A stretch of 64,000 bases of DNA. Origin: Bacteroidales bacterium. Lineage in GTDB: Bacteria; Bacteroidota; Bacteroidia; Bacteroidales; UBA932. Both the position numbers and the translations under genes were made by a program. The number at the start of each line of letters is the position of its first letter. The stretch's first letter is position 1. The stretch is from positions 1-64,000 of the forward strand of contig JAFYSH010000022.1 of NCBI GenBank assembly GCA_017546605.1, in the 5' to 3' direction. Under the pieces are notes generated by a model, which was given only the letters and a program-made list of their open reading frames with translations, was not told the DNA's origin and searched no databases. Of this stretch, positions 33,023-42,185 are shown piece after piece.

Positions 33023-34996
33023 TTAATCCTCCAATTTCAACACCAATGCTGAACGGCTGGGCAAGTACAACGAAAGACGATTCTCACCATCTTGCAGCTG
33101 GGTAAAATAAAAACCTCCGGCCTCGATTCTATCAAAGCCATCGAACAGTTTTTGATCCGTATCCAGCACCCATCTGTACTTTCCGGCCGGTGCTACGAAG
33201 CAAAAATCCGAGAAAGAACATAAAGGATTGAAATTGAATGCAAAGATACACCTTCCACGTTTAAAAATCAAAATTTTCCGCTGCTCATCCTGCCAAAGAT
33301 GTTCCAAGGAATGGGCCAGCCATTGCTCCGCCCGCGCCTGCTGAATCATCACACGTTCAAAATCCCGCAACCTACCATAGCGCAGGCATGGATTCTCTGC
33401 CAACGACCATTGCCTCCGTGCATAATGATAGGACCAGTCATTGCCCACTCTGGGAAAATCAATCCATTCCGGATGCCCGAATTCATTACCCATGAATGTC
33501 AGGTAGCCATCCCCCGCCGTTGCCAGGGTCACCAGGCGAATCATTTTGTGCAAAGCAATACCCCGCTCCACCTGCAAATTCGGACAGTCCAACTCCATCC
33601 CGGTGTACATTTCCTTACCCAACAAGCGGAACAACAGAGCCTGATCTCCCACCATGGCCTGATCGTGACACTCTGCATAGCTAATAGTCCGTTCATCCTG
33701 CCGTTTGTTGGAACATTGGTAGTAAATTTCCCCAACACTCCAATCCTCATCGGATCGTTCCTTGATCCATTTGATCCAGTGGTCAGCAATCCCCATGCTC
33801 ATCCTAAAATCAAAACCAAAGCCCCCTTCCGATAACGGTGCCGCCAAACCCGGCATACCACTCACCTCCTCGGCAATGGTGATAGCCGACGGACTCACCT
33901 CGTGAACCAACACATTGGCCAACCCCAAGTAAGTCAAGGCATCCTCGTCCTGCTGTCCGTCAAAATAGGGTTGATAATCCACAAATGCCCGCCCCAATCC
34001 ATGGTCCCGATAGATCATGCTGGTAACCCCATCAAAACGAAAACCATCCAGGCGATATTCTTCCATCCAGAATTTCAAATTGGAGAGTAGAAAATACAAC
34101 GTCTCATCCTTGCCATAATCAAAACAACGAGTTCCCCAAGCCGGGTGCTGACCTCGTTCTCCTGCGTGGAAGTACAAGGTTTCCGTTCCATCCATCAAAC
34201 CCAAACCCTCTTGCTCATTGCCCACTGCGTGCGAATGCACAATATCCATAACCACAGCAATACCCGCACGATGCGCCTCATCCACCAATCGCTTGAAGTC
34301 TTCCGGGGTACCATAACGCGAGCTCAATGCAAAAAAGTTCGCTACCTGATAACCAAACGAACCATAATACGGATGTTCCTGCAATGCCATAATCTGCAGG
34401 GTATTATAACCCATATCCACCACTTTCGGCAACACTTCTTTCCGGAAATAATCAAACGTTGCCACGCCATATTCTTCCGAGCTCATTCCGATATGCACCT
34501 CGTAGATCAAGGGATGATCCACCCGCTCCGGGTTGGGATAGCGCCATTGGTACGACTGCCGAGGATCCCAAACCTGTGCAGAAAACACCTTGGTCTGCTG
34601 GTCCTGCACACATCGGGTTGCATAAGCTGGCAATCGCTCACCACCCCCTCCTTGCCAATGCGCAGACCATCGGAAAAGCATCCCGTGAGGCGCTTTACTC
34701 AAAGGAAGCCGCAATTCCCAATTGCCATTACCCAACGGTTTGAACGCATAGTCCGGATCTTCCCGCCAACCGTTGCATTCTCCAACCAAGTACAACGATT
34801 TCGCATTGGGCATCCATTCGCGAAATACACGTTCCTGCTTCTCCCTGTGAACTCCATAAAAAAGATGGTTGTTCATTTTATCCTTCAGCAACTGGTTGTA
34901 TCCAGCAAGCTCCTGCTTCTTGCGAATCACCGCCTGGTAGCGCTTGACAATTACCTGCCGATAAGGTTCCAGATAAGGGTCCCAATCAAAAATCAT
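33023..34996 (-). CDS. glgB: 1,4-alpha-glucan branching enzyme (GH13)
   Basis: GlgB moves short glucan chains to alpha-1,6 positions. The 657-residue protein has an N-terminal helical/CBM48 part (about 1-165, with REWMPNAKSLYLVGECNGW) and a GH13 barrel. Catalytic motifs are complete: MDIVHSHAV, DGFRFDGVTSMIY (nucleophile Asp), ITIAEEVSGMPG (acid Glu) and YAECHDQAMVGD (His-Asp). A C-terminal beta domain closes the protein. The FDGVTSMIY form is that of eukaryote-like branching enzymes. Its start overlaps the porin-like gene by 11 bases. It opens the glycogen set of this operon. No glgC is present in the window. Confidence 0.95.
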   Translation of the reverse strand: MIFDWDPYLEPYRQVIVKRYQAVIRKKQELAGYNQLLKDKMNNHLFYGVHREKQERVFREWMPNAKSLYLVGECNGWREDPDYAFKPLGNGNWELRLPLSKAPHGMLFRWSAHWQGGGGERLPAYATRCVQDQQTKVFSAQVWDPRQSYQWRYPNPERVDHPLIYEVHIGMSSEEYGVATFDYFRKEVLPKVVDMGYNTLQIMALQEHPYYGSFGYQVANFFALSSRYGTPEDFKRLVDEAHRAGIAVVMDIVHSHAVGNEQEGLGLMDGTETLYFHAGERGQHPAWGTRCFDYGKDETLYFLLSNLKFWMEEYRLDGFRFDGVTSMIYRDHGLGRAFVDYQPYFDGQQDEDALTYLGLANVLVHEVSPSAITIAEEVSGMPGLAAPLSEGGFGFDFRMSMGIADHWIKWIKERSDEDWSVGEIYYQCSNKRQDERTISYAECHDQAMVGDQALLFRLLGKEMYTGMELDCPNLQVERGIALHKMIRLVTLATAGDGYLTFMGNEFGHPEWIDFPRVGNDWSYHYARRQWSLAENPCLRYGRLRDFERVMIQQARAEQWLAHSLEHLWQDEQRKILIFKRGRCIFAFNFNPLCSFSDFCFVAPAGKYRWVLDTDQKLFDGFDRIEAGGFYFTQLQDGENRLSLYLPSRSALVLKLED

Positions 34997-36224
34997 ATCG
35001 CAATAATAAATTAACTCTCACATCATTACCTCTTCTTCCATCCACCAGGGTCCGACGTCCCCAAATTCCCTCAACTCCCACAACCCCATGATCGACCACT
35101 TCACAAAGGTAAGTTACCGAAGCATAGTCGCCGGCCCGATACAACTCCGATGCAAAGGCATAATCTCCTAATACCTGCGTCCTTGAATAGATCACACTCA
35201 TGGTATTTCGTCCATACAACAACTCATAACTCAACATCATCCCATAGGCCGGAATCAGGTACAAATTTTCATAAGAAGGATCGACCCAAAAGTTCATCCC
35301 ACCACCCTGCAAATCGGTCATGCAATCTCCCATACCCCGAGTATAAACCACTTGGGCATAAATCCGTTGCTGAAGCTCACGCTGCGTACACCACTGATAT
35401 CGAGCATTCAATTGTACGGCGTACGTATATTTTCTCTTGAACTGATCCCAAGCCGGATACGTCATCAACCGGGAATTCCAAGCCAAAAACAAATGCCACC
35501 TGGCATCCGTATAGGACAAAGTAAGCGGAAGATCCGGATACCGCTGGGAAACCGGCTCCACCATCGGAGTTCCCTCCGCCTCATGAAAAAGCGTAGCCAT
35601 CGTGGAGGAGGTAAATTCCAATGAGGCCGTAAACCGGAAACGCGAACCAAACGTATGCGAATAGCCCAACAGGGGCACAAAACGGATCGGAGAAGCAACC
35701 GGCCCTTCCGGATCGATGGTAACCGGCGCAATCTGATCTCCAAAATAAGAATAAGTCTGCCCCAATGTCAGACTCCGAATCGAAATATAGGCATGCTTCA
35801 GAGCCAAGGACTGCTCTGCTCCACTGAACTCCGTTTCCAAGTAAGCATTGATCCTTCCGATCGACAAATCCCCCAACAAGCGGAACGACAACCGCGACCG
35901 GGACAGATCCATCCCCAGGTATTGGGATCGCAAGACATCGGTTTCATCCAACGGAATTGTATTAACTTTCAAACCCAGAGACTTTAACCGATTGAAATCG
36001 TAGAATGTATTGACACTCACATACCCCCCTATCCCAAACAAATACTTTCCACTGGGATCCACCATCACAAAGCGGGGCACATTCGGATCTTGAAACAACG
36101 GACTCGCAGAAACCGACAGCAGTTGCTTCAGGTTATCAGGCAACGAGTCCACCTCCACCACACCCGCCCTGGAAAGCGTTTGCATCCCACACAAGAACAA
36201 CAGAAAGATCACCCATCTTTTCAT
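34986..36224 (-). CDS. outer-membrane beta-barrel (porin-like) protein
   Basis: A 412-residue exported protein with a signal peptide (about 1-20, MKRWVIFLLFLCGMQTLSRA). Alternating polar/hydrophobic strands fill the rest, with paired short turns and a terminal strand ending VRVNLLLRYDF, whose final Phe is a typical beta-barrel end. The opening part (about 45-130) has FGIGGYVSVNTFYDFN and recalls DcaP-like or phosphate-selective porins. The substrate is unknown. Its ATG overlaps the xseB stop, and its end overlaps glgB, so it is transcribed with both. Whether it feeds sugar to the glycogen enzymes is speculation. Confidence 0.8.
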   Translation of the reverse strand: MKRWVIFLLFLCGMQTLSRAGVVEVDSLPDNLKQLLSVSASPLFQDPNVPRFVMVDPSGKYLFGIGGYVSVNTFYDFNRLKSLGLKVNTIPLDETDVLRSQYLGMDLSRSRLSFRLLGDLSIGRINAYLETEFSGAEQSLALKHAYISIRSLTLGQTYSYFGDQIAPVTIDPEGPVASPIRFVPLLGYSHTFGSRFRFTASLEFTSSTMATLFHEAEGTPMVEPVSQRYPDLPLTLSYTDARWHLFLAWNSRLMTYPAWDQFKRKYTYAVQLNARYQWCTQRELQQRIYAQVVYTRGMGDCMTDLQGGGMNFWVDPSYENLYLIPAYGMMLSYELLYGRNTMSVIYSRTQVLGDYAFASELYRAGDYASVTYLCEVVDHGVVGVEGIWGRRTLVDGRRGNDVRVNLLLRYDF

Positions 36225-36394
36225 AGCAGATCCTCTTCTTGTTTACGAAGTTGTTCCCGACAATATGCTACCAGATCCCGACCACGGCGCAAATCCGCCA
36301 TCATCGAGGAAAAAGACCGGTCCGGATCTTCCACCCGTTGCACCAAAGATTCCAGTTCGGCAAGTGCCGTTTCATAAGTTTTATTTTCGTCCAT
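36221..36394 (-). CDS. xseB: exodeoxyribonuclease VII small subunit
   Basis: A 57-residue protein, ATG at 36394 and TGA at 36223-36221. The sequence starts MDENKTYETALAELESLVQR and continues VEDPDRSFSSMMADLRRGRD, matching the two-helix XseB fold. It pairs with XseA to degrade single-stranded DNA to oligonucleotides. Its ATG shares a base with the xseA stop (TAATG), and its stop overlaps the ATG of the porin-like gene. Both overlaps indicate one transcript. The family's usual length is 60-80 residues, so this is short but complete. Confidence 0.93.
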   Translation of the reverse strand: MDENKTYETALAELESLVQRVEDPDRSFSSMMADLRRGRDLVAYCREQLRKQEEDLL

Positions 36395-37614
36395 TATTCT
36401 GAATTGCTAGTTTGTATTTTCAATATACGACAAGTCACCTGACCATCCGCGAACACCAATTCCACTTCATTTCCTTCTGACAGAGCATTTACACCCCTGA
36501 TCCGATGCTGACCCAACAATGCCAGAGCATATCCCTGCTCCAACAAATACTTCGGGTTGCCCTTTTCCAAGCGATGGCCCAGCAACTCCAGCTTTGCCCG
36601 CTCAGCTGTCATCCGAAGCCGGAATGCCGCCTCCAAACGTTGTCCAAACCGATCCAAAACCGCATGCTCTCCCGAGAGTTTGTTTCGGATCGCCAATTCC
36701 AACCGGGTAGCCCACGACAGCAGCATAGCCTCCTCCTGTTGGTACAAATCAATCAAATAATGCGCCAGCGCTGTCGGAGTTTTCAAATGAACCGCTGCCA
36801 CTAAATCCACAATGTGCACATCCTGTTCATGCCCGATGGCCGTGAGCACCGGCAACGGAAACTGCGCTACGTGAGCAGCCAGTTCATAATCGTCAAAACA
36901 TCGCAAATCCGTTTTGGAACCACCTCCCCGCAGGATGAGTACGGCATCATACCCCAAGCGTCCGGCGGCCAGGTATTCCTCCTGCTCCTGCGCGATCTGA
37001 TCCAATGCCCGAATCTGATCAGCCGGCGCCTCTGCCCCCTGCATCAAAGACGGATACAAACGATGTACAAACCTATATCCGTATTCATTTTGCGACAAAT
37101 GACGAACAAAATCCAAATATCCGGCTGCTGTTTCCGAAGAAATCACCGCCAACCGACGCAACAGACGAGGGCGAGCAAGTGTGGCATTCATCTCAAACAT
37201 CCCTTCATGCTTGAGTCGCTCGATCACCCGCTGCCGCAGCAGTTCCTCCTCGCCCAGTGTGCACGAAGGATCCAGATCCTGCACCACCAAGGTCAGTCCG
37301 TACAACTCACTGTATTGCACTTGCACCCGCAGCAAAACCTGCATACCCACTGCCAGTGAACGGCCGGTTACCGACTCAAAAAACGGGCGCAACAGACGCC
37401 AGGTCCCGCTCCAAATGACTGCACGCGCCTGCGCCCGCAGCGGAGCCTCCGCCGAGGGTTTGTCAATCAAATCCAGGTAACAATGCCCGGAAGCGGTTTC
37501 TTTCAGTCCATTGATTTCTGCCCGAACCCAGACATAGGAAGGCATACTCGCAGCCAACTGACGACGGATCTGTTCACACAAGGCAAACAACGTTATTTCT
37601 GAAACAGGCTTCAT
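36394..37614 (-). CDS. xseA: exodeoxyribonuclease VII large subunit
   Basis: XseA is the catalytic subunit of exonuclease VII. The 406-residue protein has an N-terminal OB-fold (about 1-105, with SYVWVRAEINGLKETASGHCYLDL interrupted by small changes from other phyla) and the nuclease domain with AVISSETAAGYLDF, LILRGGGSKTDLRCFDDYEL and LTAIGHEQDVHIVDLVA. The coiled C-terminal part is somewhat short, ending about residue 400. It is the first gene of the minus-strand run that reaches to 21034. A promoter-like box lies just before its ATG. Confidence 0.96.
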   Translation of the reverse strand: MKPVSEITLFALCEQIRRQLAASMPSYVWVRAEINGLKETASGHCYLDLIDKPSAEAPLRAQARAVIWSGTWRLLRPFFESVTGRSLAVGMQVLLRVQVQYSELYGLTLVVQDLDPSCTLGEEELLRQRVIERLKHEGMFEMNATLARPRLLRRLAVISSETAAGYLDFVRHLSQNEYGYRFVHRLYPSLMQGAEAPADQIRALDQIAQEQEEYLAAGRLGYDAVLILRGGGSKTDLRCFDDYELAAHVAQFPLPVLTAIGHEQDVHIVDLVAAVHLKTPTALAHYLIDLYQQEEAMLLSWATRLELAIRNKLSGEHAVLDRFGQRLEAAFRLRMTAERAKLELLGHRLEKGNPKYLLEQGYALALLGQHRIRGVNALSEGNEVELVFADGQVTCRILKIQTSNSE

Positions 37615-37624
37615 TTTCTACCCA

Positions 37625-37632
37625 CAAAAATA
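37625..37632 (-). promoter_or_regulatory. possible promoter -7 box of xseA operon
   Basis: The minus strand reads TATTTTTG (TAnnTTTG), eleven bases before the xseA ATG. No -33 box is clear. If real, it would drive the run xseA to the TlpA-like gene, more than 16 kb. Confidence 0.45.
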
Positions 37633-37673
37633 ACATTATTTATCTTTTTTTCGCACCTTTGTTTCTGCTTTTG

Positions 37674-37681
37674 TAACTTTG
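37674..37681 (+). promoter_or_regulatory. possible promoter -7 box of engB
   Basis: TAACTTTG matches TAnnTTTG and lies 20 bases before the engB ATG. A GGAGG ribosome-binding-type sequence follows at about 37688-37692, unusual for this phylum. A TTTG at 37658-37661 is closer than the normal -33 spacing. Confidence 0.5.
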
Positions 37682-37701
37682 CACTTTGGAGGTAAAAAAA
37701 T

Positions 37702-38298
37702 ATGATCATATCCAAAGCTTTCTTCAGTACGAGTAGCCCCTCAGTCAATCAGCGACCGAAGGTGGCAAAACCGGAATTTGCTTTCGTTGGACGTTCCAAT
37801 GTGGGCAAATCTTCGTTGATCAATATGCTCTGCCGACAAAAGAATTTGGCCCACACATCTGCAAAACCCGGCAAGACCCAACTTATCAACTATTTCATCA
37901 TCAACGATGAGTGGTACCTGGTGGACCTTCCCGGTTACGGCTATGCGAAAGCCTCCAAAACCACCGTTGACCGTCTGGACAAAATGATCCGCGACTACGT
38001 CAACCTGTCACCGGATCTGGTCAATCTGTTTGTATTGATCGACTCCCGCCTTCCGTTGCAACAAATTGACCTGCAATTCATGCTTCGGCTCGGAGAATCC
38101 GGAATCCCTTTCTCGATCATCTATACCAAATCGGACAAATCCGGTCCGAACGTTTTGAAAAACAACATCGAGAACATTGAAAAATCCTTGTTGGAATACT
38201 GGGAGGAACTCCCGCCCCGCTTCATCACCTCTTCCGAAAAAGGAATCGGTCGCGATGAAGTGCTGGACTACATTGAAAACATTTTAAAAACTGTATAA
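37702..38298 (+). CDS. engB: ribosome biogenesis GTPase EngB (YsxC/YihA)
   Basis: EngB is a GTPase needed for large ribosomal subunit assembly. The 198-residue protein has G1 GRSNVGKSSLIN (about 32-43), the switch region AKPGKTQLINYF, G3 DLPGYGYA (about 75-82), and G4 TKSD. Length is normal. It is transcribed divergently from xseA and is followed after 16 bases by prs. All GTP-binding motifs are intact. Confidence 0.97.
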   Translation: MIISKAFFSTSSPSVNQRPKVAKPEFAFVGRSNVGKSSLINMLCRQKNLAHTSAKPGKTQLINYFIINDEWYLVDLPGYGYAKASKTTVDRLDKMIRDYVNLSPDLVNLFVLIDSRLPLQQIDLQFMLRLGESGIPFSIIYTKSDKSGPNVLKNNIENIEKSLLEYWEELPPRFITSSEKGIGRDEVLDYIENILKTV

Positions 38299-38314
38299 AT
38301 AATTGCACACCACT

Positions 38315-39265
38315 ATGGACCACATGCATCAAATCAAAATCTTCACATGTAGAAGTTCCCGCTACCTGGCTGAAAAAATCGCCAAACATTTGGGATTAGA
38401 TGTCGGACAATCGGTTGTTACCGTTTTTAGCGACGGTGAATTCCAACCGGCTTTCGATGAAAGCGTACGCGGTGCGACCGTCTTCATCGTTCAATCTACC
38501 TACCCGCCGGTGGACAACCTGTTTGAATTGCTCTTGATGATTGATGCAGCCCGTCGGGCTTCTGCATATAAAGTAAATGCGGTAATCCCCTACTTCGGTT
38601 GGGCACGCCAAGACCGCAAAGACCGTCCTCGTGTATCTATTGGAGCCAAACTGGTTGCAAACTTGCTCCACGCTGCTGGTTGCGACCGCGTTATGACTGC
38701 AGACTTGCACGCCGATCAAATCCAAGGCTTCTTCGATTTCCCGGTGGACCACATTTATGCAAGCTCCATTTTCTTGCCCTACTTGCGTAGCTTGAATATT
38801 GACAACTTGTCCATTGCCGCTCCCGATATGGGTGGTGCAAAACGTGCCAATGCCTATGCTCGCATCTTGGGTTGCCCGCTGATCGTTTGCCACAAGTCTC
38901 GTGAACGCGCTAACGTAGTAGGTTCTATGACTGCCATCGGCGACGTGGAAGGTAAAAACATCGTAATCGTTGACGATATGATCGACACCGCTGGCACCAT
39001 TACCAAAGCGGCTGATATGTTGATGGAAAAAGGTGCTTTGAGCGTTCGCGCATTGGCTACTCACCCCGTACTTTCCGGTGCTGCCTACGAACGTATCGCC
39101 AAATCAAGCCTTTGCGAAGTGGTTGTTTCTGACACCATCCCGCTCCGTCACCCGGAAGGCGTTGATGTTTCCAAGTTCAAGATCCTTTCTGTAGCAGAAA
39201 TCTTTGCCGATGTAATTGACAAAGTGTACAACTACAAACCGATCAGCACCAGTTTCGTATTTTAA
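38315..39265 (+). CDS. prs: ribose-phosphate pyrophosphokinase
   Basis: Prs makes PRPP from ribose-5-phosphate and ATP for nucleotides, His, Trp and NAD. The ATG at 38315 (MDHMHQIKIFTCRSSRYLAE) gives 316 residues, the normal length. The motifs FSDGEFQPAFDESVRG, YFGWARQDRKDRPRVSIGAK, TADLHADQIQGFF and the PRPP loop VIVDDMIDTAGTI are visible. The codons here look more uniform and G+C-balanced than in neighbours, as for a highly expressed gene. The neighbouring nadE 16 bases downstream fits, since PRPP feeds NAD synthesis. Confidence 0.97.
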   Translation: MDHMHQIKIFTCRSSRYLAEKIAKHLGLDVGQSVVTVFSDGEFQPAFDESVRGATVFIVQSTYPPVDNLFELLLMIDAARRASAYKVNAVIPYFGWARQDRKDRPRVSIGAKLVANLLHAAGCDRVMTADLHADQIQGFFDFPVDHIYASSIFLPYLRSLNIDNLSIAAPDMGGAKRANAYARILGCPLIVCHKSRERANVVGSMTAIGDVEGKNIVIVDDMIDTAGTITKAADMLMEKGALSVRALATHPVLSGAAYERIAKSSLCEVVVSDTIPLRHPEGVDVSKFKILSVAEIFADVIDKVYNYKPISTSFVF

Positions 39266-39281
39266 TTTTTGAATTGACCCC

Positions 39282-40124
39282 ATGTTGAATCCCAAACCGA
39301 TCGAAACCATTCATCAGGAAATGGTGCTCACGCTCCGCTCGTTCTTCAGTCAGGCCGGATGTTCCAAGGCTGTACTGGGATTGTCCGGAGGTATTGACTC
39401 AGCCTTGGTGGCCGCTTTGGTGGCCGAGGCCCTGGGCCCCGAGAACGTGACCGGTGTGCTGATGCCTTCTCAATTTTCTACGCTGCATTCCGTAAACGAT
39501 GCCGTAGAGTTGAGCAACAACCTTGGCATTTCCTACCACATTGTACCCATTGAAAAAATCTACAACCGGTACATGATGGAATTGGTTCCTGCTTTCGATT
39601 GGGACAACCATTGGGACAATACACAAGAAAACCTTCAAGCCCGGATCAGAGGCGCTATTCTGATGGCTTACTCCAACCGCCACGGCGCGTTGGTCCTCAA
39701 CACGACCAATAAAAGCGAATTGGCGATGGGGTATGGCACCTTGTACGGCGACCTCTGCGGGGCTATGATGGTATTGGGTGACCTTTACAAGGTAGATGTT
39801 TATGAATTGTCCCGCTACATCAACCGTGAACGGGAAATCATTCCTCTTTCTACCTTGACCAAGGCTCCTTCGGCGGAGTTGCGCGACGACCAAAAAGACA
39901 GCGACACCCTCCCCGATTATGCCGTGTTGGATCCGATTCTCTATGCCTTGCAAGAAGAAGGCAAGTCTCCGGAATCTCTGATCGGCGCTGGCTGCGATGC
40001 CGCCTTGATTGAACGCATTCTGCGGCTCAAGCAAGCGTCCCGTTTCAAGGCCCATCAATTGCCTCCGGTTCTCAAAATTTCTGAGAAACCGTTATTAGAC
40101 CCCAGCAAATGGATTACCTTATGA
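39282..40124 (+). CDS. nadE: NAD synthetase without N-terminal glutaminase domain
   Basis: NadE amidates nicotinic acid adenine dinucleotide to NAD. The 280-residue protein has the ATP pyrophosphatase P-loop LGLSGGIDSALVAALV (about 32-47) and the NTTNKSELAMGYGTLYGDLCGA segment. The nitrilase domain found in glutamine-dependent forms is absent, so ammonia or a separate glutaminase would supply nitrogen. The C-terminal half resembles the synthetase domain of the longer type. It overlaps the next gene by four bases and follows prs. Confidence 0.95.
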   Translation: MLNPKPIETIHQEMVLTLRSFFSQAGCSKAVLGLSGGIDSALVAALVAEALGPENVTGVLMPSQFSTLHSVNDAVELSNNLGISYHIVPIEKIYNRYMMELVPAFDWDNHWDNTQENLQARIRGAILMAYSNRHGALVLNTTNKSELAMGYGTLYGDLCGAMMVLGDLYKVDVYELSRYINREREIIPLSTLTKAPSAELRDDQKDSDTLPDYAVLDPILYALQEEGKSPESLIGAGCDAALIERILRLKQASRFKAHQLPPVLKISEKPLLDPSKWITL

Positions 40125-40390
40125 TCAAAATGGTCTTTGGGTTATCCTTGATCCTGGTCGGTCTGGCCATCTTCCTGCTCTGCATCAACATCCTATTCAA
40201 GAAAGACGGGGAGTTTCCGGAAACTGAAGTTGGCCACAACCGGGAAATGCGCAAACGCGGCATCATCTGCGCCAAAGAAGATGAAATCCGGATGTTGCGC
40301 AAGCTTTATCGCAAACCGAACAACCCGAACTGCTCCGATGACGGCTGCAGCAGTTGTACCTCCGGTTGCGACCCGCACATTTCCAAATAA
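40121..40390 (+). CDS. small membrane protein with Cys-rich C-terminus
   Basis: The ATG at 40121 overlaps the nadE stop (ATGA) and gives 89 residues. One hydrophobic segment (about 2-24, VFGLSLILVGLAIFLLCINI) precedes a charged middle (EVGHNREMRKRGIICAKED) and a C-terminal Cys-rich tail (CSDDGCSSCTSGCDPH) that could hold a metal or Fe-S cluster. It looks like a conserved Bacteroidales hypothetical protein placed between nadE and der. No function can be assigned. Confidence 0.75.
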   Translation: MIKMVFGLSLILVGLAIFLLCINILFKKDGEFPETEVGHNREMRKRGIICAKEDEIRMLRKLYRKPNNPNCSDDGCSSCTSGCDPHISK

Positions 40391-40406
40391 CTGAAACAAA
40401 AAGCGT

Positions 40407-41717
40407 ATGAGTTTAGTAGCGATAGTAGGACGCCCGAACGTGGGCAAATCGACATTGTTCAACCGTCTGGTGGGTATGCGCCAGGCCATTGTGGACGAAA
40501 CTGCCGGTGTAACCCGTGATAGGCACTACGGAAAATGCGAATGGTGTGGTCACGAATTCTCGGTCGTGGATACAGGTGGATACACCTCCAACAGCGAAGA
40601 TATCTTCGAAGAAGAAATCCGCAAACAAGTTATGTTGGCGATTGACGAGGCTGACCTGATCCTCTTTTTGGTGGAAGTTGGTACCGGCATCACCGACTTT
40701 GACGAAGAAATTGCGGACGTCTTGCGCCGCTCCAAAAAGCCGGTTATGTTGGCAGTCAACAAAGTGGACGCTGGCGACAAGATCTATGATTCGTACCAGT
40801 TCTATTCGTTGGGACTAGGCGAAATCTGGAACATTTCATCGGCCAACGGTGGTGGCACCGGTGAATTGCTGGACGAAATTGTGCGTCGTTTGCCGCAAGA
40901 TGAAACCGCCGAAACCGAGGAGGAAGTACACATCCCCCGCATCGCCATCGTAGGAAAACCCAACGTCGGAAAATCATCCTTGACAAACGCCTTGCTGGGA
41001 GAAGACCGCAACATCGTTACCCCGATTGCCGGAACAACAAGGGACTCCATCGAATCCTACTACAACAAATTTGGACACGAGTTCATGTTGGTGGATACGG
41101 CCGGACTCCGTAAAAAGGCTCGTGTAACCGAAGACTTGGAATTTTATTCCGTCATGCGCTCGATCCGCACCATTGAGCACGCAGATGTCTGCATCCTGAT
41201 GATCGATGCCCAATGCGGACTCGAAGCACAAGACATGGCGATCTTCAACCTGATCCACCGCAACAAAAAGGGTTGCGTTGTCGTGGTCAACAAATGGGAT
41301 ACCATTGAGAAGGAAACCAACACCATGCGTGACTACATTGTTGAGATTAAAAAACGCTTGGCCCCCTTCACTGACCTTCCGATCATCTTTACCTCGGTGA
41401 TCAACAAACAGCGGATTTTGGATGTACTGAATGCGGCCGCTGAAGTATATGCCAACTACGCACAGAAAATCCCGACCTCACGGCTCAACGAAGCCATGTT
41501 GCCTGAAATTGAAAACTACCCTCCTCCGGCAACAAAAGGAAAATACATCAAGATCAAATACATCACCCAGCTGCCGACCCGAAGTCCTTCATTTGCGTTC
41601 TTCTGCAACCTTCCGCAGTACATCAAAGATCCGTATAAACGTTTCTTGGAAAACAAACTGCGGTCTCACTTCAAACTGACCGGCTGTCCGATTCAGATCT
41701 TCATGCGACAAAAATAA
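40407..41717 (+). CDS. der: ribosome biogenesis GTPase Der (EngA)
   Basis: Der has two tandem GTPase domains and assists 50S assembly. The 436-residue protein shows G1 [14 protein letters not shown] (about 8-21) and [14 protein letters not shown] (about 180-193), G3 VDTGGY and [11 protein letters not shown]4 NKVD and NKWD. A C-terminal KH-like domain (about 355-436) ends [11 protein letters not shown]. Length is normal. It follows the small membrane gene by 16 bases. A shared hairpin ends the transcript. Confidence 0.97.
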   Translation: MSLVAIVGRPNVGKSTLFNRLVGMRQAIVDETAGVTRDRHYGKCEWCGHEFSVVDTGGYTSNSEDIFEEEIRKQVMLAIDEADLILFLVEVGTGITDFDEEIADVLRRSKKPVMLAVNKVDAGDKIYDSYQFYSLGLGEIWNISSANGGGTGELLDEIVRRLPQDETAETEEEVHIPRIAIVGKPNVGKSSLTNALLGEDRNIVTPIAGTTRDSIESYYNKFGHEFMLVDTAGLRKKARVTEDLEFYSVMRSIRTIEHADVCILMIDAQCGLEAQDMAIFNLIHRNKKGCVVVVNKWDTIEKETNTMRDYIVEIKKRLAPFTDLPIIFTSVINKQRILDVLNAAAEVYANYAQKIPTSRLNEAMLPEIENYPPPATKGKYIKIKYITQLPTRSPSFAFFCNLPQYIKDPYKRFLENKLRSHFKLTGCPIQIFMRQK

Positions 41718-41718
41718 A

Positions 41719-41747
41719 AATAGAGCGGGAATCAATCCCGCTCTATT
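41719..41747. terminator. bidirectional intrinsic terminator between der and the DUF4783 gene
   Basis: A perfect 12-bp stem, AATAGAGCGGGA (41719-41730) with TCCCGCTCTATT (41736-41747), and a 5-base loop. A-rich bases precede it, so it reads as a terminator with a T-rich tail on the minus strand. It overlaps the last codons of the DUF4783 gene and lies two bases after the der stop. Confidence 0.7.
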
Positions 41748-42136
41748 CGTAAATGCTGGATGAAGTTACCGTCCTCCTGCGTTTGGACAAAGATGGTTAC
41801 TTGAAACCGTTCTCCGCCTGCACTCATCTTGGCAACCGCATAGGTCATCGGTGGTGAAAGGCTTTTGTGAACAACGGTAAAGGAATGGGGACGGTATCGT
41901 TCAAAAAAATGTTTCAAAATCTGGCGAGCCTGACTGCGGCTGCAATCATTTGCTACTCCAAAAAGGTTCAATTCCAGGTTGTCTGCCATCCAGGCTGACA
42001 GGCAATCCGAATTCCCTGCTTCAATGTACTTCGCAATGGGAACAAAGACATCATGAGACCGATCCTGCGTCTGTGCCTGCAGGGACCCGACTCCTAACAT
42101 CAGCATCGGTAAGATCCAATAAAAAAATCGATTCAT
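41732..42136 (-). CDS. secreted DUF4783 family protein
   Basis: A 134-residue exported protein from ATG 42136 (MNRFFYWILPMLMLGVGSLQ), with a second ATG one codon upstream. After the signal peptide (about 1-22), the domain (about 30-134) shows EAGNSDCLSAWM, ELNLFGVANDCSRSQARQIL and HFFERYRPHSFTVVHKS, matching DUF4783, an NTF2-like fold found in Bacteroidota. The role is unknown; periplasmic ligand binding is a common guess for this fold. It is convergent with der and divergent from rlmH. Confidence 0.85.
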   Translation of the reverse strand: MNRFFYWILPMLMLGVGSLQAQTQDRSHDVFVPIAKYIEAGNSDCLSAWMADNLELNLFGVANDCSRSQARQILKHFFERYRPHSFTVVHKSLSPPMTYAVAKMSAGGERFQVTIFVQTQEDGNFIQHLRIERD

Positions 42137-42173
42137 CAAGTGGATTATTTTTCAAAAATCATTCCACAAATTC

Positions 42174-42181
42174 TACATTTG
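42174..42181 (+). promoter_or_regulatory. possible promoter -7 box of rlmH
   Basis: TACATTTG (TAnnTTTG) ends four bases before the rlmH ATG at 42186, predicting a transcript starting at or near the start codon. No clear TTTG box at -33. Confidence 0.4.
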
Positions 42182-42185
42182 CAAG

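Noticed and set aside
38396..39064. 222-codon minus-strand frame opposite prs
   Set aside because: Shadow frame of a strongly conserved gene with uniform codon use, a setting that often leaves the opposite strand open.
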